Shown in pieces: positions 22,233-31,839 of a stretch of DNA of 64,000 nucleotides. The translations under genes were made by a program, and so were the position numbers. The notes below the pieces were generated by a model, which saw nothing but the letters and a program-made list of their open reading frames with translations, did no database searches and was not told the DNA's origin. The number at the start of each line of letters is the position of its first letter. The stretch's first letter is position 1. This DNA comes from Brachybacterium sp. Z12 (GTDB lineage Bacteria > Actinomycetota > Actinomycetes > Actinomycetales > Dermabacteraceae), in contig NZ_CP060496.1 in NCBI RefSeq assembly GCF_014400405.1, positions 2,294,001 through 2,358,000 of the forward strand, given 5' to 3'.

Positions 22233-23489
22233 GTGAGCGACCAGCCGCCGCCACGCTCCCCGCGCCCAGGAGGGCCTCGCCGTCCGCGCGGGCATCGCGC
22301 TCGCTCCGGCGGGAGCGCCCGTCCGCTCCCGAGGCCGGGGCATCGCCCGGGCGCGTCGCCCTCCGCGGGTCCGACGCCCACGCGTCCGCTGCCGCGGACG
22401 GAGAGCCCGATCCGGCCCGCAGGGCAGGCCGCACCCGGCCCCTATGGGGAGGGAGCGCCCGCTCACGCGCAGCGGCCGCCCGCCCACAGCGGCGACGGAT
22501 GGGACGGGCCGCCACCGGCAGGCGCACCGCTCCCCCGCACCTCCAGGCGCCGCCACCTCGTCCCCCGCCCGCTGCGCCTCGGCGCGACGCTGATGGTGCT
22601 CGTGCTGGTGCTCGTGCTCGGCTGGGGCGCCGGGCTGGCGCTGTGGTCCGACAGCCGCATCGAGCACGTCGACGCGCTCTCCGGGGCGCAGAACACTCCC
22701 GGGACCACCTATCTCATCGCCGGCTCGGACCGTCGCGAGGGAGAGGCAGTGAAGACCGACGGCACCGAGGGGGCCCGCACCGACACGATCATGCTCCTGC
22801 ACAAGGCGCCGGGCGGGAACAGCTACCTGGTCTCCCTGCCTCGGGACCTCCTGGTCGACGTCCCCGGCCAGGGCGGCTACAAGCTCAACGCCGCGTACGC
22901 CTTTGGCGGGGCGTCGTTGCTGGTCGAGACCGTCGAGCAGTTCACCGGACTGACCGTGGACCACTACGTGGAGATCGGATTCGACGGCGTGGCGCAGGTG
23001 GTCGACGCCGTGGGCCACGTGAACCTCTGCATCGATCAGGACGTCGACGACAAACGCTCCGGCCTGGTCATGACCGAGGGGTGCCATGACGTCGGCGGGG
23101 AGCAGGCGCTGGCCTTCGTCCGCGCCCGGTACTTCGACCCCACAGCGGACATCGGCCGTCAGCAGCGTCAGCAGCAGTTCATCGGAGCGCTGATGGACCG
23201 CGTCACCTCGCCGGGCGTCCTGCTCAACCCGGTGGGCCAGGTCCGCATGGCGGGCGCCGGCTCCGGAGCGCTGACCACGAGCGAGGGCACCGGGATCATC
23301 GACGTGGGCCGGATGGCGCTGACCGCCCGCGGCGCCATGAACTCCGGCGGGACGCTCAGCATCCCGGTGGAGAACCCGGAATACCAGACCGAGCACTCCG
23401 GCGTCGCGATCCTCACCGATGACGCCGAGATCGATGCCTTCTTCACTGCGGTCGCAGACGGCTCCGCAGAGCTCGCCGCCCAGGAGTAG
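22233..23489 (+). CDS. LytR-CpsA-Psr (LCP) family cell-wall glycan ligase
   Basis: LCP proteins transfer lipid-linked glycans to peptidoglycan outside the membrane. This 418-residue protein has a long basic, proline-rich cytoplasmic N-terminus, one membrane helix near residues 112-135, and the LCP core: TYLIAGSDRREG, ARTDTIMLLHKAPGG, LVSLPRDLLVDVPG and ALAFVRARYFDPTADIGRQQ. The conserved Asp and Arg residues that hold the pyrophosphate are present. The start GTG at 22233 has AAGGAG upstream. It lies between the galactofuranan operon and the uronic-acid locus, so it may attach either polymer. The frame is intact. Confidence 0.93.
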   Translation: MSDQPPPRSPRPGGPRRPRGHRARSGGSARPLPRPGHRPGASPSAGPTPTRPLPRTESPIRPAGQAAPGPYGEGAPAHAQRPPAHSGDGWDGPPPAGAPLPRTSRRRHLVPRPLRLGATLMVLVLVLVLGWGAGLALWSDSRIEHVDALSGAQNTPGTTYLIAGSDRREGEAVKTDGTEGARTDTIMLLHKAPGGNSYLVSLPRDLLVDVPGQGGYKLNAAYAFGGASLLVETVEQFTGLTVDHYVEIGFDGVAQVVDAVGHVNLCIDQDVDDKRSGLVMTEGCHDVGGEQALAFVRARYFDPTADIGRQQRQQQFIGALMDRVTSPGVLLNPVGQVRMAGAGSGALTTSEGTGIIDVGRMALTARGAMNSGGTLSIPVENPEYQTEHSGVAILTDDAEIDAFFTAVADGSAELAAQE

Positions 23490-23531
23490 CAGGTCCCGGG
23501 CCGCCCGCTCAGCCCTCGCGGTGGTTGCGGC

Positions 23532-24251
23532 TCAGCGGAAGAGCATGTCGATGACGATGTTGACCGAGTTCAGCATCGGCTGCCCCTTGGAGCGGGAGTA
23601 GTCGGTGTAGATGATGTGGACCGGGTGCTCGGCGACGGTGAACTCGTGCCGACCGATCTCCTCGATGATCTCGGAGGCGTGTGCCATCCGGTTCTGCTCG
23701 ATGGCGAGCTTCTCGCAGGCCTCTCGACCCAGCACCCGCAGGCCGTTGTGGGCGTCGGTGAGCTTCACCCCGGAGGTGAGGTTCGTGTACAGCACCGCGC
23801 CGCGCAGCAGCATCCGCTTGAGCAGACCGGGCTTGGTGCGGCCGTCGAGGAAGCGGGATCCCAGCACGATGTCCACGCCCTCGGCGTCCCGCTGCGCGAT
23901 CATGGCCGCGGCGTCGTCGACCTGGTGCTGACCGTCCGAGTCGAAGGTCACGATCTGCCGCATGGCCGGGTCCCGCAGGGCGTAGTCGATGCCCGTCTTC
24001 AGCGCGGCGCCCTGCCCCATGTTGTAGGGGTGCCGGACCACCAGCGCACCGGCCTCCTCGGCGATCTTCGCCGAATCGTCGAGGCTGCCGTCATCCACGC
24101 AGACCACGAGCGGATACCGGGTGCGCAGGTCACGGATGACATCGCCCACGACCTGGCCCTCGTTGAAGAGCGGGACCACGAACCAGGTGGTGTCGGCTCC
24201 CGGGGAGATGGGTGCGGCATGCTCCTCGGGCGCAGGATCGGACGTGCTCAA
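23532..24251 (-). CDS. Polyprenyl-phosphate sugar synthase-like GT2
   Basis: This 239-residue protein is a dolichyl-phosphate mannose/glucose synthase-type GT2. It has TWFVVPLFNEGQVVGDVIRD, VVCVDDGSLDDSAKIAEEAG, GQGAALKTGIDYAL, the acid cluster TFDSDGQHQVDDA and GSRFLDGRTKPGLLKRMLLR. No C-terminal membrane helices are obvious. Such enzymes load a sugar onto undecaprenyl phosphate for extracytoplasmic glycosyltransferases. The start is taken as TTG at 24251, with AAGGAG 6 bases upstream. A DUF2304 gene, a usual partner of this enzyme type, lies 1.5 kb away on the other strand. Confidence 0.88.
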   Translation of the reverse strand: MSTSDPAPEEHAAPISPGADTTWFVVPLFNEGQVVGDVIRDLRTRYPLVVCVDDGSLDDSAKIAEEAGALVVRHPYNMGQGAALKTGIDYALRDPAMRQIVTFDSDGQHQVDDAAAMIAQRDAEGVDIVLGSRFLDGRTKPGLLKRMLLRGAVLYTNLTSGVKLTDAHNGLRVLGREACEKLAIEQNRMAHASEIIEEIGRHEFTVAEHPVHIIYTDYSRSKGQPMLNSVNIVIDMLFR

Positions 24252-24418
24252 AGGTTCTCCTTCTGAGGTGCCGGACGGAGGTGAGAACACCGACGGCGCG
24301 ATGGCGCGGGATGCAGGTTCCGGAACGGCCGATGAGGATACCCTGTCACGGTGGGCCGCCCCTGGTGGTCATCGACGCGCAAGCGGCACCGAGAGGTGCC
24401 CCACGAGGAGGAACCGAG

Positions 24419-25743
24419 TTGAAGACTGCTGTTGTCGCTCTGGGGAAGATCGGGCTGCCGCTCGCGGTGCAGTTCGCTGATGCCGGTCACGAGGTGGTCG
24501 GGGTCGATGTGAATCCCCGCCAGGTCGAGCTGATCAATGCCGCGACCGAGCCGTTCCCGGGTGAGGCGCATCTGCAGGAGAAGCTCTCCGAGCTGGTCCC
24601 CGCCGGAAAGCTGCGCGCGACCACGGACTACGCCGAGGCGATCCCCGGCGCGGACGCGGTCGTGATCGTGGTGCCGCTGTTCGTGAACGATGCGACCTGG
24701 GAGCCGGACTTCGCGTGGATGGACGCCGCGACGAGGTCCCTGGCCGAGCACCTCACCCCCGGCACCCTCGTCTCCTACGAGACGACTCTGCCGGTGGGGA
24801 CGCTGCGCACGCGTTTCGTGCCGATGATCGAGGAGATCTCGGGGCTGAAGGAATCCGTCGACTTCTTCGCCGTGTTCTCTCCCGAGCGGGTCCTGACCGG
24901 GCGTGTGTTCGAGGATCTGCGGAAGTACCCCAAGCTGATCGGTGCGATCAGCGAGGCCGGCACGCAGCGGGCCCGCGAGTTCTACGAGTCCGCGCTCCAG
25001 TTCGATGAGCGCCCGGACCTGAACAAGCCCAACGGCGTGTGGGATCTCGGCTCCCCGAAGCCAGCGAGCTGGCGAAGCTCGCCGAGACCACCTACCGCGA
25101 TGTGAACATCGGGCTCGCCAACGAGTTCGCGCTGTTCGCGCAGGACAACGGCATCGACGTGTACAAGGTGATCGAGGCGTCGAACTCGCAGCCCTACTCC
25201 CACATCCACCAGCCCGGCATCGCCGTAGGCGGTCACTGCATCCCGGTCTACCCGCGGCTGTACCTGTCCACCGATCAGCACGCCGAGACGGTCCGCACCG
25301 CCCGCACGCTGAACGCATCGGTCCCGGCGAAGCTCGTGGACCGGGCCGCGAACCTGCTCGGCTCGCTCACGGGGATGAAGGCCGTGGTGCTCGGAGCCTC
25401 GTACCGCACCGGGGTGAAGGAGACCGCATTCTCCGGCGTGTTCCCCGTCGTCGAGGCGCTGCGTGAACACGGCGCGGAGGTCGCGGTCCATGACACCTAC
25501 TACGACGATGAGGAGATCGCCGGCTTCGGCTGGGCGCCCTACCACCTCGGTGACGCGGCGGATCTCGTGATCGTCCAGACCAACCACCCCGAATACGCGC
25601 AGCTCGACAGCACCGACGTGCCCGGCGTGAAGCTGATCGTGGACGGCCGCAACATCACCACCGCCGAGAACTGGGCCGGCACTCCCCGCCTCGTCCTCGG
25701 CGACGGCTCCGCCTCCACCCACCAGTCCGCCGGCGAGGCCTGA
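24419..25743 (+). CDS. Nucleotide-sugar dehydrogenase, UDP-GlcNAc/UDP-ManNAc/UDP-Glc type (apparent frameshift)
   Basis: The enzyme (about 441 residues) oxidises C6 of a UDP-sugar to the uronic acid with two NAD+. It starts LKTAVVALGKIGLPLAVQFA (Rossmann fold), has FFAVFSPERVLTGRVFEDLR, the central ELAKLAETTYRDVNIGLANE and the catalytic cysteine in VGGHCIPVYPR. One C missing from the run 25053-25056 breaks the frame between DLGS and EASELAKL. The start is TTG at 24419 with GAGGAGG upstream. Substrate is not provable from sequence; the SPERVLTGR style and the presence of WecB- and WbpB/D/E-like genes favour a UDP-HexNAc (WbpA/WecC-like) over UDP-glucose. Confidence 0.85.
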
Positions 25744-25746
25744 CCG

Positions 25747-26169
25747 ATGGGTGAGCATGAGCTGATCCTCAGCCTGGGCCCGACCCTGGTCGGGAACCGC
25801 ACCTTCATCATCCAGCTGCTGCTGGTGGTGGGGATCGTGGTGATCGTCGGCTGGCTGTTCATGAAGCGGGGTGCCAAGCAGCTCGCGGTGCGCCGTCTGC
25901 TCATCATCGCCTTCGCGGTCTTCGCCGTCTTCACCGTGCTGTTCCCCGGTGCGCTGAGCCGGGTGGCGAACCTGGTCGGCGTGGGGCGCGGCGCTGATCT
26001 GCTGCTGTACGCGACGGTGCTGGTGCTGCTGGGATTCCTCGCGCTCCAGGAGGCCCGGACGAAGGCCGCGGAGAAGCGCACGACCTACCTCGCCCGGCGC
26101 CTGGCGATCGACGAGGCGCAGCCGCCCGCCCAGTACCGTGCCGAGGCGCTGCCCCCGCGCGACAGGTGA
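25747..26169 (+). CDS. DUF2304 family membrane protein
   Basis: This 140-residue protein has three hydrophobic segments (around residues 20-40, 48-70 and 80-100) and a charged C-terminal tail. The pattern RRLLIIAFAVFAVFTVLFPG then ANLVGVGRGADLLLYA is typical of DUF2304. Members are commonly encoded with polyprenyl-phosphate sugar synthases and may help flip or anchor the product; this is unproven. It starts three bases after the dehydrogenase stop and overlaps the DUF6541 gene, so the three are one operon. The frame is intact. Confidence 0.88.
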   Translation: MGEHELILSLGPTLVGNRTFIIQLLLVVGIVVIVGWLFMKRGAKQLAVRRLLIIAFAVFAVFTVLFPGALSRVANLVGVGRGADLLLYATVLVLLGFLALQEARTKAAEKRTTYLARRLAIDEAQPPAQYRAEALPPRDR

Positions 26170-28094
26170 CTGCGCTGATCTCCCTGCTGCTGACCATCCT
26201 CGTCGTCCTCGCCGCGGCGTACCTCCCCGGGTACGCCGCGGTGAGGGCTCGGGGCTCCCCCTTGCTCTCCCTCGCTCTCGCGCCGGCGCTGGCGGCGGCG
26301 ATCGCCGGGATCGCCGCCGTAGCGGCATCGGCCCTCGGATGGTCCTGGTCGATGCTGCCTTTCCTGGTCGGCGCGATCCTCATGGTCGGGGCCGCCCACG
26401 GCCTTAGCCGGCTCGGCGTCCGTCTGCCCTCGACGGCTCTCGACGGTGCGCTGTCCCCGCGGCGCGCCATGCCGGGGGTCCCCTGTGGATCGCCGGCGCG
26501 GTCGCGGTCTCGCTCGTGCCGATCGCCGTGCAGGCCGGGCGTCCCGATGCGGTCCTTGAACGGTGGGACACCCTCTATCACCTCTCGGCCCTGCAACGGA
26601 TACGTGAGACCGGGGACGCTTCCAGCCTGCACGTTGGCTCCGTCTCGAACTCCGTCGGCGACCCCTCCTTCTATCCGGCGGCCTTCCACGCTCTCGCGAC
26701 GACGGTCCCCGGGGTCTCTCCTGCCGTGTTGCTGAACGGCACGGTGCTGGCCCTGGCCGTGATGCCGTGGATCCTCGGCATCGCCCTGCTGGCCCGGGCT
26801 CTGTTCCCTGCCATCGGATGGGCACCGTGCGCGGCCGCCATCGTCGCGGCACTGAGCCCCGCCAGCCCGGTGAATCTCTGGATCCACCTCTCCCCCATCC
26901 CGAACCTGTCCGGGTTCGCCGCCCTACCGGGCGTCATCGCCGCGGCCGCAGCCCTCTGGGGGTCTCTCCTTCCCCGGACTGCTCTGCAGCCCTCGCTGGC
27001 GACGCTCTCCGTACTCGGGGCAGCTGGAGTAGGGCTGGGTCTCATGCACCCTAATGTCGCTGTCACCGCACTGATCCTGCTCGCCGTGCTCACGGCGGTG
27101 ACTGGGGCGGGGTCCTGGCGAACGCGACCCCGGCTGCTCATCGTGCCCGCGCTCGCCCTGCTCCCCTGTACTTCTGCTCTCCTACACGCCGCTGGGCTCA
27201 CAGGTCACCGGGTTCAGCGGCGGGCTCGAGGTCCGGTGGTGGCTGGCCCTCGGGGAGATCGGCCTGGGTCTGCTGACCGTGTGGCCCATGGCGCTCGGCG
27301 TCGTCCTGGCGGTGTTGTGGTGGCCCGGCCTCGTCACAGCCCTCCGCACCGCCCCGTGGCGCTGGCTCGGTGCTGCCTGGATCGTGGTCGCGGTGATCTA
27401 TCTCGATGCGGCCCTCGACTCCCCACTGAACCTCTCGACCCTGTACTACCGCGGCCAGGATCGTGTCGCGATGCCGCTCGCGATGCTGTCCGCCGTGCTC
27501 GTTGTGCCCGGGCTACAGGTGTGGTCCGGGGTCCTCGTCCGCTGGGGGCTCGTAGAGCGGGGCCGGCGCACCGCTCGCGCAGTGGTGGTAGCCCTCGTGG
27601 CCGCGGGGGTCCTCGCCTCGCTCTCCTCCCTCCCGTCCCGTTCCGAGAACGCTGCCAAGAACCTCGCGGCCGAGTACCCGGGTCGCGGCAGGTTCCTCCA
27701 GGCCGGCGAGCGAGCACTGTTCGAGCAGCACGTGCCACAGATGGACTCGGAAGGCACCGTGCTGGCCAGCCCGTTCTCCGGTGCTGCGCATCTGTACGCG
27801 CTGTTCGGTCAGGACGTGCGGCTGACGGTGGGCGGGATGACCTACACGGGTCTGGACCGCGACCTGATCTACGCGACCGAGGATGCCGCGACGAATCCGC
27901 GATCCTGCCAGCTCCTGGAGAAGAACGGGGTCCGGTACATCTACCAGGAGCGGCGACCCTACAATCTCCACAAGACCTCCGATTCCGTGAACTTCGCCGG
28001 TCCTGGGCTGGGCATCGTCTTGTTCGAGACGGAACATTCGCGGATGATCCAGATCGAGTGCGATCCCGGGGACGGGAGCTACGACCCGGCCTGA
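26166..28094 (+). CDS. DUF6541 family multispanning membrane protein, copy 1 (two apparent frameshifts)
   Basis: The reconstructed protein has about 640 residues, with roughly a dozen membrane helices and a C-terminal extracytoplasmic domain. The first large outside loop has ERWDTLYHLSALQRIRETGD then GDPSFYPAAFHALA, matching the second copy at 38509-40519. This resembles GT-C glycosyltransferases, where an acidic residue in the first loop is catalytic and the donor is a polyprenyl-phosphate sugar; the role is inference. Breaks lie near 26475 (missing base) and 27175 (extra T or two missing bases). The start GTG overlaps the DUF2304 stop. Confidence 0.78.
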
Positions 28095-28194
28095 AGTCCC
28101 CAGGAAGGTGCGCATCGACGTCCTCACCGGTCGCCTCGATCTGCGGTCGCCGGCCGGCCTCTCGCAGCGGGCGCCATGCGCCGCATCCGATCCT

Positions 28195-29388
28195 ATGAAC
28201 CATCCTGAGCAGGGCCGGGGTCTCGCGCCGCTCGAGACCGATGCCTCTCCCCTGCTTCCCCTAGAACGACGATCGGTGCACCACGTGGCCCCTGAGCAAT
28301 CCCCTCACCGCCGGCGCCAGCCCGCGATCCGACGTCGCAATGCGCTGCGCGGGATGGCTGCTCTCGGAGCACTCGGAGCCACGGGTGGCGCAGTCGCCGG
28401 CTTCGCGCTGGGCCGCTCCTGGCCGCTGGGCCCGAACTGGGTCACCCACGACTTCGACGTCGACCTGGGTCTCGCCTCGCCGTATGTCATCAGCTACGAG
28501 GGGCCCTATGAGCCCGAGAAGCAGGTCGATGATGACGGGGTGGTCATCACGGAGTACGCCGGGCAGCGGGTCTACCACCCCGTCAACGCCAGTTGGTACC
28601 TCTTCCCGCAGCTGCACAGCTATGAGATCGACGGGTCCTCGTCGGCTCGACTCCGTCCTCGCCACGACCCGGTACCTGCTGCACGGCGCCGAGAGGCACT
28701 CCCTCCCCGAGTCCGTGGACGACGAGGAACCGGGGGCCGAATCCCTGTGGTTCCCGTACCACTTCGAGCATTCCCCGGAGGGAACGGCGTCCCGTGGTAC
28801 TCGGGCATGGCGCAGGGCATGATGCTCTCCCACATGGTGCGGATGCACGAGGTCACGGGCGAGGGCACCTGGCTGGAGACCGCCCATCTCATCTTCAACT
28901 CGTTCCGCCACTACCGCGATCAGGAGGCCGAGAACTCAGCTCCCTGGTTCGTGAGCTTCCACGACGAGGGCGACCGGCGCTTCACCACCTTTGAGGAGTA
29001 CCCCTCGTCGGACCCGGGGCAGACGAGCCATGTCGCCAACGGCAACATCTACGCCATCTGGGGCGTCTACGACTACCTTCGGGCGACCGAAGATCGCTAC
29101 GCCCGCACGTTGCTCTCGCGCGCCCTCGCGACGCTCCAGGAGAGTTTCGACTCCTACCGGGTCGCCGGCCAGCCGTCGTTGTACGGGATGACTCCCTGGA
29201 GCTACACGACCTGGTCGAACCCCGACGGGTATCACCGTGGCGTGACGACCCAGCTGCGCCGGACCGCAGCGCTGTCGCAGAGCGCGACCTTCGAGGAGCA
29301 GGCGGACATCCTCGAGGCCGATATCGAGGCCTTCGACCAGCACCGTGCCCAGGAGGCTCAGCAGGCTGAGGATCTCCAAGAGTCCTGA
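28195..29388 (+). CDS. D-glucuronyl C5-epimerase family protein (two apparent frameshifts)
   Basis: The product of about 398 residues matches the C5-epimerase C-terminal domain family, which inverts C5 of D-uronic acid residues in a polymer (GlcA to IdoA in heparan). Supporting segments are VPWYSGMAQGMMLSHMVRM, GTWLETAHLIFNSFRHY, NGNIYAIWGVYDYLRATED and the Tyr-rich YGMTPWSYTTWSNPDGYH. Residues 46-71 carry RRRNALRGMAAL then a hydrophobic stretch, which looks like a Tat-type signal or anchor, so it should act outside. Breaks lie near 28640 (extra base or two missing) and 28790 (one missing). It follows DUF6541 by 100 bases. The polymer substrate is unknown. Confidence 0.8.
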   Translation: MNHPEQGRGLAPLETDASPLLPLERRSVHHVAPEQSPHRRRQPAIRRRNALRGMAALGALGATGGAVAGFALGRSWPLGPNWVTHDFDVDLGLASPYVISYEGPYEPEKQVDDDGVVITEYAGQRVYHPVNASWYLFPQLHSYEIDGSSSARLRPRHDPVPAARRREALPPRVRGRRGTGGRIPVVPVPLRAFPGGNGVPWYSGMAQGMMLSHMVRMHEVTGEGTWLETAHLIFNSFRHYRDQEAENSAPWFVSFHDEGDRRFTTFEEYPSSDPGQTSHVANGNIYAIWGVYDYLRATEDRYARTLLSRALATLQESFDSYRVAGQPSLYGMTPWSYTTWSNPDGYHRGVTTQLRRTAALSQSATFEEQADILEADIEAFDQHRAQEAQQAEDLQES

Positions 29389-29403
29389 GTCCGCTCGCGG
29401 GCC

Positions 29404-30600
29404 TCAGTCCCGGCGGGCGGCACGCTCTGCGAGGCTCGCCAGCACCTGCTGGGCGCCCTTCGTCGCGCAGCCCGCGAGCGAGGCGTTCTCGAGCGTCCAG
29501 CGCCGCAGGTGCTGCGGGTCCACGCCGCCGTCGCCCGCGAGCGCCTCACGCATCGCCTCGGCAACCTGCTCGGCGTCGTAATCGCAGGCCCAGCCCAGCG
29601 CGTTGTCCCGGATCCGGTCGTGAGCGGCGCCCTCCCCGGCGTGGATCACGGGGTGCCCGTCGCCGTGGCGGCATAGATCTTGGTGGGCAGGGCGAACTCG
29701 TAGCCCTGCCCTGGTGTGATCGAGGACAGCCCGGCGACGGCCCCCGCAGATGCGCGGCGACCTGCGCCGGGGGATCTTGTCGCGGAAGTCGATGCCCTCG
29801 ATGCCTTCGGCCTGCACACGCGCCTCGAGCTCGTCGCGGCCAGAGCCCTCGGAGAAGAACAGCAGCCGCGCCTCGGGATGGGAGGCGCGGGTCCGGGCGA
29901 AGGCATCGAGGAACACGCCCGCGCCCTGCCATTCGGAGACCGTGCCCGCGTACACGAAGTAGGGGTCCTGCTCCCCGCCGGTCTCGCCCTGGTCGTGGAA
30001 CGTCTCGGTGTCGATGCCGTTGCCGACCATCACCAGGCTGGAGCGGGAGCCGATGAGCTCCTCGAGCCGATGCTGGACCCCCGGGGAGATCGTCAGCACG
30101 CGCGCGGCCCGCTTCCACACCGTCTTCTCGGCCCAGCGCACGGCGGTGCGCACGATCGTGGGCACGCCGTCGACGCTGTCGGTCGCATCGGACCAGACGT
30201 CGGCCGCATAGAAGGTGTACGGGACCCGGCGGATCGCGGCGGCGACCATCCCAACAATGCCCGTGGTGGGCGGCGGCTCGAGCACGATCGCGTCCAGCGG
30301 GCGCTGCAACAGGAGGCGCAGCGCGAGCGGGAGGTCGAAGCTCATGTAGGAGACGTACCCGCGGACCTGGCCCTGGGAGTCCCGCTTGACCGGCCACCGG
30401 GAGACCCTGTGGGCTCGTGTGCGCACGCGCCCGGCCCCGGGCGCGGTGGTGGTCAGCACGGTGACCTCTGCGCCGGCCCGCTCGAGCGCGAGAACGAGCG
30501 CCTCCTGCCGGAACGCTGCCGCGACCGGCTCCGGCGTGTAAACGCGGGTAGCGACGACGACGTGCGGCGGCCGGGTGTAGCTGCTGCGCGAACGGGCCAT
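29404..30600 (-). CDS. GT4 family glycosyltransferase, WbuB-like (about three apparent frameshifts)
   Basis: This GT-B enzyme has about 400 residues. The N-terminal domain reads VVVATRVYTPEPVAAAFRQE and VLEPPPTTGIVGMVAAAIRR, then YTFYAADVWSDATDSVDGV, as in WbuB-like GT4 enzymes. The C-terminal domain has DPYFVYAGTVSEWQGAGVFL and, across frame breaks near 29755, 29730 and 29660, FALPTKIYAATATGTPVI. Each break fits one missing base. The start ATG at 30600 overlaps the stop of the UDP-GlcNAc 2-epimerase gene. WbuB is linked to N-acetyl-fucosamine transfer in enteric O-antigens, but the donor here is unknown. Confidence 0.82.
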   Translation of the reverse strand: MARSRSSYTRPPHVVVATRVYTPEPVAAAFRQEALVLALERAGAEVTVLTTTAPGAGRVRTRAHRVSRWPVKRDSQGQVRGYVSYMSFDLPLALRLLLQRPLDAIVLEPPPTTGIVGMVAAAIRRVPYTFYAADVWSDATDSVDGVPTIVRTAVRWAEKTVWKRAARVLTISPGVQHRLEELIGSRSSLVMVGNGIDTETFHDQGETGGEQDPYFVYAGTVSEWQGAGVFLDAFARTRASHPEARLLFFSEGSGRDELEARVQAEGIEGIDFRDKIPRRRSPRICGGRRRAVLDHTRAGLRVRPAHQDLCRHGDGHPVIHAGEGAAHDRIRDNALGWACDYDAEQVAEAMREALAGDGGVDPQHLRRWTLENASLAGCATKGAQQVLASLAERAARRD

Positions 30601-31664
30601 CAGGCGCGGTCCCGCAGAGCGTCGATGCTGCGCTGGGAGGCCCTGCCGTCGCCATAGTGGGCGGGTCGGTCCGCCGTAGGGCGGGGGCGCGTCACGGAGG
30701 CGGTGAGATCGGCGGGATCGAGGATCAGTTGGTTCCAGTCGTTCTCGAGCGTCTCGACCCATTCGGTCTCGGTGCGCACGGTAGAGCAGGGTGTACCCAG
30801 GAGGTAGGACTCCTTCTGCAGACCGCCGGAGTCGGTGACGACCGCGGAGGCGTTCCGCACGGCGTTGACCAGGTCGGGGTAGGCGATGGGGGCGCCGACG
30901 TGGACGGCGCCGCCAGCCAGATCGATGCCGGCGTCCTTCGCTTTGGCGACCAGGCGGGGATGAGCGAACAGCGCAAGCGGGATCTCGAGCGCCTTGAGAG
31001 CGTCGATGATCGCGCGGAGCTTGTCGGGGTCGTCAGTGTTGTCGGCACGGTGGATGGTCGCGACGGCGAACTCGCCGAAGGGATCGATCCCCTCGGGAAG
31101 AGCGAGGGCGGTGCCCTCGACGGAGGCTGCGACGCGCAGGCAGACGTCGGTCATGACGTCTCCGGTGACCAGTGTTCGGTCCGCGAGCCCCTCGGCGGCG
31201 AGATGCCGGCGAGCCACCTCGGTAGGGGCCAGCAACAGATCCGCCGCGTGGTCGGTGATGACCCGGTTGTGCTCCTCGGGCATCCTGCGGTTGAAGGAGC
31301 GCAGGCCGGCCTCGAGATGGGCGACCTTCAGATGCATCTTCACCGCAGAGAGCGTGCCGGCGAGGGTGGAGTTGGTGTCCCCGTAGACGAGAGTCCAATC
31401 CGGCTGGTGCTCCTCGAGGACCTCGTCCATCCCGGCGAGCATGGCGCCGGTCTGGCGGCCGTGGGAGCTGGAGCCGATCGCGAGGTTCACGTCCGGTGCG
31501 GGGATCCGCAGATCGGCGAAGAAGACGTCGCTCATGGCGGCGTCGTAATGCTGTCCGGTATGGACGATGATGTGCTCGACGTCGTCACGCTGGGCGGCGG
31601 CATCGGTGATCGCGGCGAGCTTGACGAACTGCGGGCGGGCGCCCACGACGGACAGGATCTTCAT
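30600..31664 (-). CDS. wecB: UDP-N-acetylglucosamine 2-epimerase (non-hydrolysing)
   Basis: The 354-residue enzyme interconverts UDP-GlcNAc and UDP-ManNAc, or the corresponding 2,3-diacetamido uronic acids (WbpI). It has KILSVVGARPQFVKLAAI, HTGQHYDAAMSDVFF, VYGDTNSTLAG, HLEAGLRSFNRRMPEEHNR and VVTDSGGLQKESYLLGTPC, covering the conserved His, Glu and Asp sites. The start at 31664 has AGGAGG 8 bases upstream. Which substrate it takes is open: the WbpB/D/E-like trio nearby would favour a WbpI role, whereas the nearby dehydrogenase alone would favour WecB. The frame is intact. Confidence 0.9.
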   Translation of the reverse strand: MKILSVVGARPQFVKLAAITDAAAQRDDVEHIIVHTGQHYDAAMSDVFFADLRIPAPDVNLAIGSSSHGRQTGAMLAGMDEVLEEHQPDWTLVYGDTNSTLAGTLSAVKMHLKVAHLEAGLRSFNRRMPEEHNRVITDHAADLLLAPTEVARRHLAAEGLADRTLVTGDVMTDVCLRVAASVEGTALALPEGIDPFGEFAVATIHRADNTDDPDKLRAIIDALKALEIPLALFAHPRLVAKAKDAGIDLAGGAVHVGAPIAYPDLVNAVRNASAVVTDSGGLQKESYLLGTPCSTVRTETEWVETLENDWNQLILDPADLTASVTRPRPTADRPAHYGDGRASQRSIDALRDRA

Positions 31665-31839
31665 AGGTGGATCTCCTCCTCCTGAGCCCGGCGATGCTCC
31701 GAGCGGTGCCGACCAGGACGGCGGTATGGTGAGCGTGCTCCACAATAGCCAACCGCCGACGTCGGACAGTGCATCATGAGACCCGACATCATCGGCGATA
31801 GGCGCGGCCCCGCGTCTGTGCCGGACGCGAGAACGGAAT

